Assembly (NCBI RefSeq): GCF_029633865.1
Contig: NC_079214.1
Coordinates: forward strand, 16,739,936 to 16,803,935
DNA: 64,000 bases
Source: Lampris incognitus
Lineage: Eukaryota; Chordata; Actinopteri; Lampriformes; Lampridae
Direction of reading: 5' to 3'
Positions 44,301 through 55,000 of the stretch are shown here, piece after piece. Below the pieces are notes generated by a model that saw only the letters and a program-made list of their open reading frames with translations, had not been told where the DNA came from and ran no database searches. The first letter of the stretch is position 1. Each line of letters starts with the position of its first letter. The translations under genes were made by a program, and so were the position numbers.

Positions 44301-47300
44301 CGAATAATGCTGGATGAAAAGGGAGATCTCAGAGACGTTATAAAAGGTCCCCAGTGGGGAGGTGGTCCCCAACACACATACGCTTGCTTGGAGCCAGTAT
44401 CAGCAAAAAATAAATAAAAATAAAAATGGAATGGATAGAAAGACAATTCAAGGTTTCTCAAGGTAAGATCCTATGGTCCACCAAGGGTGGGTCTAACCTA
44501 CTACTCTACTACTTTCGGCTGCTCCCGTTAGCGGTCGCCACAGCGGATCATCCGTTTCCATTTCTTAAGGGTGGGTCTAAGCACCAAGAAATATTTTTTG
44601 AACCAATTTCAAATCACAGCTTCTTTATTGTCCCATTATTGTTATTACATTATTTTAAACCTAAATTTACTATTTGTTTAAAAAAAATACACGAATCGGA
44701 GATTACAATTTAAGATGTTGAACCAAATTTCTAGACTCATAAATTCTAAACTTAGATAAGTTCTAAATTGTCACTTGCTGTGGTTTAACTTGATTAGGTG
44801 GCAGCAAACCTATATTATACCAAATTTTCTCTTTATTCTTGCTGACCCATTAAAGTAAACTTTGATCCAAGCGTCAGTCTTAAAACTAAAGGCAAACTAT
44901 AAGCAAATACCGTTTCGTATTGGTCCTAGAATTGATTGCTGAGAAATTTGCTGTTCTCTTCTCACAGTGTGCTTGTTTACTGCAGCTAGCTAACAACTTT
45001 GATTAGTATTTTATTAATCAATGTTTTTTTCTAAAAAAAAATCTAGAAAAAAACTAAAACTAAAACTAATTTGCTCAAGGCTAAACAGAATTTACTAATA
45101 TTTTGGTTGGGCAGGTATGCACTGTCCGCTAGCTAAAGCCTATATTCATTAAATTTCTTTATGGTTATTGTAGCCACACAACTTCATTCAATAAATTGAA
45201 TAAAATTATTAATCCTAGATTACAAGGGCTAAATTTAGATATCGTCACAATTAAATTTAGATATCATCACAATTAAAGTTAGAATCAAACTTAAACCTAG
45301 ATCAAAAATTTTGCGATGGACCATAAAGTCTTCTTAACTCAACCTTATTGATGCAATTCAGCTCTGAGGTGACTTATGTAAAATATTAACAGTGCTGTTG
45401 AAATGTTTTTCCATGAATGTTGCATATGTTATATTTGTGGTGTTTTTTTTTTGTTTTTTTTTTAGTCAAGCAATACCTTTGACTTGGGGCTAAATAACCT
45501 TTTTTGAAGATACAATACCATGCACATGTTATCAAATGCTGTTCAAATAATAATTTAAAATGTTGCTTTGAATAGGAATGCCCTCTCTATCCAATATAGT
45601 AATATGTTGCTGGCTCTCCCCGTCAGTCAAAGGCTCTTAGGGAACTCAAACAGCACTGACCCCAGATCAGTGTCTTGTGGCCACCTCCCCACAGTCCAAC
45701 CCTACCCAGCCCATCCTATTAAATCCTCAAACCCTCTGAAAAGTGTCACACAATCTAGGTCACAATAATAACTTATAAACAATGGGTTACAACATATTTC
45801 TAAGATAACATAAGATCATACAAAAAGAAAATTTCAAGGACATACTAGATGGACATCATGCTAAGACTATTAAGAGAATGTTTTAAAAACAATACATTGA
45901 GTCTTAGGGCCATGATACATGGGTAGGCAGAGGAAATGTAGATAGACAATACTGTTTCAGAAGGAAAGGGAACTGGTAAATAGGATAAAATAAACAGATA
46001 CAAAGTGGGATGCAAGAAAGATCAATATCAAGAAAATATTGATCACAACAGTCATCCATATTGTCTGTCTACACTGCCCTCGCATTGATGCTTGTGTATA
46101 ATGGTTCACGTTATTCTGAATTATTGTAATAATTTCACAGTAGAGGACTATCAGGTAATGTTTACTACAGCAGATGTATCAGGAAGCAATGTTCCAGAAC
46201 ATACTGTGACTTAAGGTGGCTTTGCTTAAAATCTAACTGATTAAGATTGCTATAAAGAAGGGAGCAGCATAAAAGTGCTATACCGAAGTTCCACCACGAT
46301 ATTTGAATTGTACATAAGATTATAAGATAAGGCAAAATCTGAAAAAAGGAGAATACCTCCATGTTGAGAAAAAGTGACAAAAAAGGATCATGTTTCCGTT
46401 TGTTAATTCATCCTTTTTCGTAACTAGGTTCGGCATTTAACTTTATTTTCTAAATTACTGGATAGTGAATGAATCAAATTAGCAAATTATAATATGTATA
46501 AAATGTGATTTAAATAGAAAAGGTAAAGTCAAATCCACCCCAAGTTACAACAGGTTCTAAGAAGGCATTACCTGTACTTGCAAAATAAACTATTACTTTC
46601 GAACTGTCAATGAGTCTCCAAGCATCGCTAAACAACACATACACTTTTTATCCTATGCACACTGTCCAGCTGTCTAAACTAATGCTAAATTCTAGTTTTA
46701 CTTAATTTATAAATTCACTAGTTTGTCAACTCATAATGGTTAGTTAATATGAATAAAAACGGACTAGTTTTCCCTAAGATAGCTAGTGCATCTACTGCCA
46801 CAGCATAAAAAAAAGTGTTATTTACAAGTGGTGATAATGTAGATGACAATATTAACACAGTTCCAAGTAATTTCTATTGCATGTATATGGGCAGAGAGAA
46901 AAACAGCTGAGCAGTTTGTGTACTTAATGATGCTCTGATGTTAACAGTCATTTTAGCTCAATATTCAATATGAATATAAAATCAAAACTGCTATGATTGA
47001 CAGCAAAACAGCCAACTTTTATCTCCCTGTCCAAAAACAGAATTAAAAGATTATTCAATATGTTGTGAGGAGGTAGACTCACTGACAACATCGATGTGGG
47101 CAAATATGTTTACTGTGTGAACTGACAAAGGTGCGAGTCAGTAGCAAAAATCAAATCAGTTAATGTGTGTGTATTTCAACAGCAACTTTTTGTACCAGAT
47201 CAGCATTGTTGGCAGTAAGGTCAAATTATCCTTATTGTTTACATTTGGGATTACGTGTGTTGAAGTGATAAAGTAACACTGACAGTAACTCTTAGCTCAT

Positions 47301-50300
47301 CAAGTTAAATTGCAAAAGCAATGCTCACACACAAATACTGTAAAGGTCTAAACTCCATGCTTTTATCAATTCAGATTTAGGTAAATGGAGAAAAAAAAAG
47401 GCAATGTGCGTGTGATTGTGTATGCCTGGGGAAAAAAAGACAGAAACAATGACAAACTTGATCCAATGAGTCTGTGAGACTTTGTGTTATCATGTGTGCT
47501 CATTTGTGCATGTACCTGAGAAGAATTGTACGATCTCCTCTTTGCTGCAGCCGAAGGGTAAGCCTCTGAGCCTCAGCATGCAGCCACTGCAACCGTTATA
47601 GTCAGCAGGACCACTACGTTTCAGCACCCAATCCATCTCGCTACGGTTTGACTTAAATACTGATTCAAACACAAACACATGGGTCAAAATCAGAGGGAAT
47701 AATTCAAACTAGGGAAATCAAAACCTTGCACCATCTGACTGTAGTTTCATTAGAATCTTCACACACATTAAAACAGAGGCAGCTTAAAAACGTCAAAAAA
47801 AAGAAGTAATTTTGATGGAAAAATAAAACAAAACAAAGGCATAGACTACTGAGCCACACAAATCAGGGCTTGGATTTAAAAGTAATTTGTATAGTAGCCC
47901 CCCCCCCCAATAACAGTAATGGTATACATTCCTGCAGATAGGCAATGACGAAATAAGCACAAAGCAGCACATTTTCCCTTGCAAGAGACTAGCATTGTAA
48001 GATTCATTTACAACGTACCCTCTATGTATCGGTGCCCCATGTATTTGCGGTCTTTGGCAATGGCGTTCTTGAAGTCATCTGCAGTTTTCAACTCAACAAA
48101 GGCCTCTCCACTGGGGCGGCCCTCTTTAGAGAAGGTGAAACACACCCCATTCACCTTTCCCACAATGTCACAATCTGTAAACCCACACCACAAAGAAATA
48201 TTAAGTATAAAATGAGAACTTTGATCCAAAATCACATTTCCAGAATTTGAGACAGCACACCCTCTCCCAAGAAAATTATTCCTTGCATACAGGTAAAACT
48301 GTGGGGACATGATCTAATAGAAAAAAAAATGCAATTAGAAATACAACCATCTAGGTTCTGAAATACTGAGACCATAAAACCCTACCAAATGTTAATTTAC
48401 CAGAAGGCAGTTAAGGATGCGAGATCAGCGTACTAATCTGAACCAATATCAAGAAATAGCCACAACCCTAAGGTAATCGATGCTGTTATTAATGGTCCCT
48501 CCCCTTCTCTTTTTGAACCTGATGTTAAGTTGTCCGAAAAATTTCTCACTCATTTTGTAAATAAGGTGGAGAATATCAGGTCCCAAATCCAGCCAGGCTC
48601 TTGCATTCGTTCCATTCCCCGTGTTAATTCTGCCTCTTTAACCCAGTTTCAACCAATTACAATTTCAGTGTTAAAGAGTGCAGTCTCCAATATGAACTCC
48701 TCATCCTGCATCTTGGGCATAATTCCCAGTAAGCTGCTCAAGGAGGTATTTTCAACTATCAGCCTTGTTATTCTGCAAACTCTTAGTAATTTTCTGGCCT
48801 ATGGTTCTTTTCCAGACAGTTTTAAGCATGTCAATATTCACCCATTGCTGAAAAAACGCAATTCAGATCCCCTGTCCTTAACTACAGACCAATCTTTCAA
48901 ATTGTCTTTTCTATCTAAGGTTCTGGAGAGAGTAATTTCTTCTCAATTGATTTCTTTTATGAACACTAATAGTGTTTTTAACAGTTTCCAGTCTGGTTTT
49001 CGAGCACTTCATAGTACTGAGATAGCTTTAGTTAAGGTCACTAATGACCTACTGCTGACTGCAGACAGAGATGACTGCTCAATTTAAGTTCTTTTAGACT
49101 TAAGTGCTGCCTTTGATACAGTCAATCACAACATCCTCTTACAATGCTTGGAGACTTTGGTTGGCATCAAGGGCTCAGCTCTTAGCTTATTACGCTCTTA
49201 CCTCACCAACAGAACTTTTTCTGTTGTTCTGGACAACTCTACTTCTTCGATGGGTCAGTTGAGTTGTGGTGTCCCTCAAGGCTCAGTTCTTGGCCCCTTC
49301 TCTTTTCTATATACATGCTGCCCCTTGGCCAGATCATTCAAAATCACGATGTGCGTTACCCTTTTTATGCTGACGACAGTCCGTTATACATGCTACTAAA
49401 ACCCATGGATCCCAGCGCCCTAGCAAATCTCACAACTTGCCTCCGACATTAAATCCCGGATGTCTGAAATTTTTCTCAAATTTAATAATGATAAGTCTGA
49501 GGTCGTTCTGTTCGGTCCTTCAAATTCCATCAGCCCTTTTGTTACTAATCTTGGTGGTCTGTCAGGTAGTCTTAAGCAGGCTGCTAGGAATCTTGGGGCA
49601 ATATTCGATGCCAACCTCAGTTTTGATAATCAAATCAAACATGTTGTTCAGTCATGCTTTCTCCAGCTCAAGCCAATCTTCAAAATTGGGTCATTTTTAT
49701 CAATTGCCAATCTGCAAAAAGTTGTACATGCTTTTATCTATTCTTGGCTTGACTATTGTAATGCACTTTATTCTGGTATCAGCACGCGCTCCTACCACCA
49801 TCTGCAGTTGGTACAAAACGCCACTGCTCGGCTTATTACCAGGACAAAGAGGCATGACCATATCACCCCTGTGCCTGACTCCCTACACTGACTCCGTTAT
49901 TGTTTAAAATTGATTTTAAAATTTTATTGCTAATTTTAAGGCTTTAAATGGTCTTTCTCCTACACAAATTTCTGATTTACTGACCTGGTATACGGCCTCT
50001 CGACCATTAAGAGCCGCAGATGGAGCCCTGCTGGTTATTCCTAGGTCTCATGTTTGTTAAAGGATGATTGGGCTTTTGCTGTTAGAGCACCCACACTGTG
50101 GAATTCTCTTTCTGTCGAACTAAGACAAACCAAGTTTCTAACTTCTTTTAAATCTCATCTTAAAACTTTTCTTTTTACTAAAGCTTTTGCAAATGTTTGA
50201 TGTTTTTATTTATACTGTTTTTATTTTTACTCATACTTATTTGGTCTTACTCTTATTTTTCTCTTGTTTGGTTTTTATTTCTTTGTAAAGCACTTTGTAA

Positions 50301-50568
50301 CATTGCTTTATAACAGTACTATATAAATAAAATTATTACCAACATCAATTTTTGATGTATGTATTCTGGTGATTGGCCAAAGTGTGCCTAAAAACAAGAG
50401 AATCAAGATACAGATTCCAGCAATAGGTTGACAAGCACTCTTCTGCATGTGTGTGTATGTGCACGTGTGAGTTGTCTAACCAGAGAAGAAACTGGCCACT
50501 TCCTCTTGAGTGCAGGACCAAGGCAGTCCTCTGATCCTCACAACGTAGCCTTCCTCGTTTAAAGACAT
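38319..50568 (-). CDS. hnrnph3: Heterogeneous nuclear ribonucleoprotein H3 (three qRRMs)
   Basis: An hnRNP H/F protein that binds G-rich RNA and affects splicing in the nucleus. Coding exons (high to low): 50568-50481, 48174-48019, 47659-47516, 44168-44030, 42858-42659, 42545-42450, 41643-41528, 41160-41025, 40646-40590, 38398-38319. Phases agree at every junction, giving 403 residues. qRRM1 (about 7-86) has [18 protein letters not shown]; qRRM2 (about 106-185) has [18 protein letters not shown]; a Gly/Arg-rich linker spans about 190-285; qRRM3 (about 292-370) has [20 protein letters not shown]. The ATG follows an AG acceptor, so a noncoding first exon lies upstream. Human HNRNPH3 lacks most of qRRM1 (346 aa), while this gene has it, like HNRNPH1 and F; synteny still favours hnrnph3. 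The C-terminal tail is short ([14 protein letters not shown]...). Confidence 0.92.
38399..39372 (-). other. hnrnph3 last intron, repeat-free part
   Basis: No coding block is seen. A search for a further Gly/Tyr-rich exon on the - strand found none, consistent with direct joining of 40590 to 38398. Confidence 0.5.
39373..40090 (-). mobile_element. tRNA-derived SINE (GTCCGGGTAG type), copy split by a MITE
   Basis: The - strand copy has its tail (C/T run, then CCAATTGTACTTGGCC) at 39385-39422 and its tRNA-like head side near 40020-40070. It is split at 39610-39908 by a MITE. The same family lies at 55466-55890 and 56049-56450. Confidence 0.75.
39610..39908. mobile_element. hAT-type MITE, 299 bp, nested in a SINE
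   Basis: The ends are inverted (CAGAGCCC...GGGCTCTG), with a shared subterminal GTTACGTCAAT. Perfect 8-bp duplications CCCCCAGT lie at 39602-39609 and 39909-39916. With the MITE and one duplication removed, the SINE reads continuously. Confidence 0.85.
42859..44029 (-). other. hnrnph3 intron, no repeat recognised
   Basis: A/T-rich sequence without a supported gene or structured repeat. Confidence 0.5.
44497..44566 (-). mobile_element. Very short RTE-type LINE insertion, 70 bp
   Basis: The duplication AAGGGTGGGTCTAA (44483-44496 and 44567-44580) flanks 70 bp that match the tail of the RTE fragment at 9962 (CTACTACTTTCGGCTGCTCC). It is an extreme 5' truncation. Confidence 0.85.
44581..47515 (-). 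other. hnrnph3 intron, A/T-rich, no gene seen
   Basis: No coding block, RNA gene or clear transposon was recognised in these 2.9 kb. Confidence 0.5.
48430..50340 (+). mobile_element. L2/CR1-group LINE, antisense in hnrnph3 intron
   Basis: The + strand carries [40 protein letters not shown] (48990-49050), a stop at 49085, [18 protein letters not shown] (49088-49141), [14 protein letters not shown] (49258-49299), then in another frame [10 protein letters not shown], and later [20 protein letters not shown]. The order is that of a LINE reverse transcriptase with its C-terminal part. The 3' end has TATATAAATAAAATTATTACC. One internal stop and a frameshift near 49310 inactivate it. Confidence 0.85.
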
Positions 50569-51532
50569 GCTCCCTGTCATAGTGACCCAAAGAAAGGCAG
50601 CAACACATTCTCGTTTATTACAGCCAATAATAATGTCATTACGTATCAAAAGCCCATTAGGTTATCACAATATGATATTGTAAGATCCCCTGGTATCATA
50701 TGACTTAAGTAGAAAGAGAAGAACCACTGTCTACATGAAGCTAGTGTTCTTCACTGATGAGTTCATTAAATCTAATTGAAGTTATGTCAACAGTGAAATC
50801 AGCAGGTGTAGGGTTTGTTTGGAATTAAAAAAAAAACAATTGCACAAATGCTCCTTGGTGGCACGATTTCAGACCATAAGTCTTAATGACAATATAGATG
50901 GACAATTAAAAACGTCCCTCTCCCTCAATGTACATGTTATTCACCGATGTATTTTCGATTAACCAAAATGCCATAATAATTATGCAGTACTTTTGGAGAA
51001 TGATTGACGCTGATTCTTACAAGTTACCCCTTTAAACCTGTAGTACACTCTTCCAAGTGCTAACCAGACGGGAACAGCCAATTAACTAGAACTAGCTAGC
51101 CTAGCTATTATCTAGACTCTGATTAAAGACCCAGTGCCAGAGAGAAAGTCATTCAGTTTAAGCACCTTACCCGGGTATCTGCGGTTGTGGCATGAGATTG
51201 TCAAGTTAACAAATGTATATTTATTAGAGAGCCGTAACGCAAATTGTTGCTAAAACTGACTTGGGTTAACCTTGCTCGCTCGCTAACCTAACTGCAGCTT
51301 AGCGTTAGCTTGTAAACTACCCAATACTGGACGACATTAACAGATCTAACATCCCAAATAGCTTTGTTTGTTTTAAATTGTCTTATACCAGTTTGTTACC
51401 CAATGATATTCTTCAGTTAAGTGGGTAAAAGTTATGTGCTGTAGCTGGCCAAACGTTTGACTGTGCGTTCACTTTACCCTATGTAGTCGCCGTCGGGCTT
51501 ACTTGCTAAGTTTAGCTTCGCTTGATATCGTT

Positions 51533-51556
51533 AGCTAGCTAGCTAGCTAGCAGTCA
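51533..51556. repeat. (TAGC)n microsatellite
   Basis: Six or so tandem GCTA units, palindromic as double-stranded DNA, inside the 5' part of hnrnph3. Confidence 0.85.
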
Positions 51557-51767
51557 ACCACTCGGACACGAACATCGGTAAAGCACGCAAGGCCTAACAG
51601 TTCAATTCCCAGCCGTCTGCTACAGCTTGCATATGTTGCCGAGGGCATCCGAAAAATGCTAAATGTCAATATGATTATTTCAGTTAATGATATCGTCTTA
51701 CAGTCGTTTCGTTTCCCTTGCCCCTTCTCGATCCTCAGGTGACACAAGTTCTGCTACTCAGGTAGAA

Positions 51768-51777
51768 TCTCGCGAGA
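51768..51777. promoter_or_regulatory. TCTCGCGAGA promoter element
   Basis: A perfect 10-bp palindrome. This motif is established as an element of CpG-rich and bidirectional vertebrate promoters, reported to bind ZBTB33-type factors. It lies between the two divergent genes, just upstream of the inferred hnrnph3 first exon. Confidence 0.72.
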
Positions 51778-52097
51778 TCGTGCACGATGTTCCCAAAGTC
51801 TACAGGAGCGTTAAAACCCGGCTTGATTTCTTAAAAAAAAAAAAGTTAAAAAAAATCCAATTAACGTTTGCAAATATTTGGAATCACATTGTAAACCTAA
51901 TTTTAAATTTAGCGATGACAGTTGTGGATGCAATTTAATAGCTTTTCTCTCCTGTTCCAAGACCAAAGGTAGGTGCAAAGTGAAGGGGACGGGGGCGACT
52001 GGGAATGTAGAGCCCTGGTGTAAAGTCCACTGCTCGCTGTTGACTACTTGTCCAAAAGTATCCTACAGGATAGCTGCTGAAGTTCTGTTACACGATA

Positions 52098-55000
52098 ATG
52101 GAGATTTCAATCTTTACAGTCGATGCCTTCACCAACTTACCGTTCAAAGGAAACCCCGCGGCGATTTGTCCACTCTCGCATGTAAGTCGGCTAATTAAAA
52201 AAAAGTCTATTTAAATACTGGAATCTCGTCTCCACTATATTTATGATCAGTAAGATTATATATTACGGTGTTGTCAAATCAAAATTAATTTTTTTAAAAA
52301 GTGTCTCAGTAGTAAAAAAAAAAGAAGAAAGAAGAATTCCCGACTTCTCCAATCAAAGTGTGCTGGAGGTGTCAGTGCTCATTTATAATAAAGCAACCCT
52401 GCAGATTCTCACAGTTTGATCAGTTCATCTGGACACAACGTTTATGGAGAGAAACGTGTCATCACTCATCTAAGTGACCTCTCCAGTCTCGACTGACTGC
52501 AGGTATCCTCACCCTTAGAAACGATACAGTGGCATAACGACCGAAAACAACGATCGGTTTCAAATGCAAACTGTCGTCATCATGTAACTAGTTACAATGG
52601 CAATGTGTACTATTCACAGAGGATTTGGGGAATAGTTGCAATCACAGCATTGAAAGATGGCGACGGATGTACCTTAGACAGCTGTTGTCCTCCTATCTGA
52701 TCGGCTGGTGCAGCCTGGGCGTCTTCCTGGCTTTGACAAGCACCCAGTTAGGATAACCACACTTAACCAGGGCCTGTTTAGTGTGGGATTTCTCCCTTTC
52801 CCTGGCTGCTGTGTCGGTGGGCACGTTGTCAGCTCAGTGGTACAGCTCCAGTGGATGAGTCAAGCCTTTAGTACTGATCAGTATGTGTGGGTTTACGGTA
52901 AACATCAGTCAAATGTTCCCCATCACCAGTTGCAATTTCATAGTGTAAGAAGGCTAACCTGTCATTTTTCACATCCTCCCTGGTGTATCATGTACTATGA
53001 TAACAACACAAACTTGATGTGGTTGTCCAGAGTTAATGAGGTCTGTGGTACGTCTGAGATATAATTTTAACCCAGGTGTCAGCCACAAATCTGACTAAAC
53101 TACTCCCCACTCCACCATGAATAGTACACATGGCCATTGTAACTCTAGTTAATGGTCAAAGCAATTTGTGTATGAAACTGATCGTTATGTCACTGTACTG
53201 TTTATAAGGGTGGGGATACCTGCAGTCAGTTGAGACTGAAGAGGTCACTTAGATATGTGATGAAACGTTTCTCAATAAACGTTGTGTCCAGATGAACTGA
53301 TTCAACTTTCTGTGATTTCTTTACCTGGATTATTTAGCATGCACAATGACAACCCTGCAGAACCTTACTTAAGGTGAAAAAGAAAAACTATCGAGTTTTT
53401 ACACTCGTCTGCAGCAATAACCTGCCACGGTGACGATGGCTTGTCATATTAAATGTTACATTTAATTGGTCGTCCAATTCGGGGATCTGAATTGCTTTTT
53501 TTCTACTTAATGGTCATGATAAAATACTGAATGGAAATTTCAGTGAAGTTTAATGTACCTTAATATATGTTTTGCAACAGGCGCTTCGTGACGAGTTGTA
53601 CCAAAGGATAGCAACAGAAATGAACCTGTCGGAGACAGCTTTCATCACCAAAATCAACCCGTCCGACAACTTCACTACAGGTCAAATAATCAAGTGTAGA
53701 CCTCATCATGGGTTATCACCATGGGCTACAGAGAGGATGGGAGGACAGAGCATCCACACAACAATTCAGATCATTTAGTTTTGAATCATAGGAAGGAAAT
53801 GGAAAAGGGAGTGGCAGTTTACCTCTCCACTTATTCCAGTAATTATATGTCGACAAATCAACATCAGTGTGAAGAAATGTAAACAAAAAACAAAAACAAA
53901 AAAACCCCATACAGGCCATGTTAGCATAAACGAAACCTAGAATAAACAGATATCTATCAAGCTGTATTCTTTTCATTCTTCATGCTGCACTGTGCAGGAT
54001 GAAGTCAAAGTGTGAGGGTAGCCTACTATTTATGCATAAGGTCACTGAACAAAGATCAATAAAGTGACAATAAGTAACAAAAGCAGAATAACAGTTTAGA
54101 AAGAAGCTATCAGTCAGCCTCGAGATAGACTGTTACCCATGGTCAGAGCTGTTTATAGTTCAAGGCTAAATGAAAAGTAAGCAAACATGCAGATTCATTA
54201 CACAAGAGCAGATTTCAACGCTGGATAGCAAGGCCACGGTTTGCCAGTGACAACAGTTTATCAAGTCAAATTCCTTGTGTGTGAGGATTTGACAGCAGAG
54301 CCAGATGGAGACAACCATAGAAGGTTAGATTGATAATGTATTACAAATTAGTAACAGCAATTAGAAACGGGTTGTACTAGACAGATGCAGTAAAGCAAGG
54401 GGTAGTTTATAAACCTTTTAGATTCTCTCTCAAACAAAGTATGATGGGGATTCATTCAGCCCAATATGGAGGATATTATAGAGGATATTACCTTATGGAA
54501 TTCCAGCTTGGTTTGGTAACATATCAGCTAAGTTAAAATCACAAATAAACAGACTGATCCACACAGCAATGAAAGTGGTGGGGGTTGAAGGAGCATCCCT
54601 CCCTCCAAATGCTCTTCAAGAAGACCAAGGAAAGTTGAATCAGTTCATCTGGACTTTGAGAGAAACGTTTCATCACTAATTAAAGTGATTTCTTCAGTCT
54701 AAACTGACTGCAGGTATCCAAACCCTTGTAAACAATACAGTGGCATAACGACCGAAAACGATCGGCTTCATATGCAAATAGGCTTGACCATTAACTAGAG
54801 TTTCAATGGCCATGTGCACTGTTCACAGAGGATTTGGGAAAGTTTGCAATCACAGCTTTGTAAAATGGCGACAGATATACTCTTAACCCCCCCAGGTTCT
54901 GGGATGGTCATTCTCTCTTCACATAGATGGCATAGATCTGTCGCCATCTTACAATGCGGTGATTGCAAACATTCCCAAATCCTCTGTGAATGGTACACAT

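Larger units (their letters stand above)
50569..52097. promoter_or_regulatory. Divergent hnrnph3/pbld promoter region
   Basis: The coding starts of hnrnph3 (- strand, 50568) and pbld (+ strand, 52098) face away from each other, 1.5 kb apart, as in human. A plausible noncoding first exon of hnrnph3 ends at 51702 (CGACT|GTAAGA on the - strand), which would place its start site near 51740-51765, close to the TCTCGCGAGA element. Intron sequence of hnrnph3 fills 50569-51701. No TATA box was identified. Confidence 0.55.
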
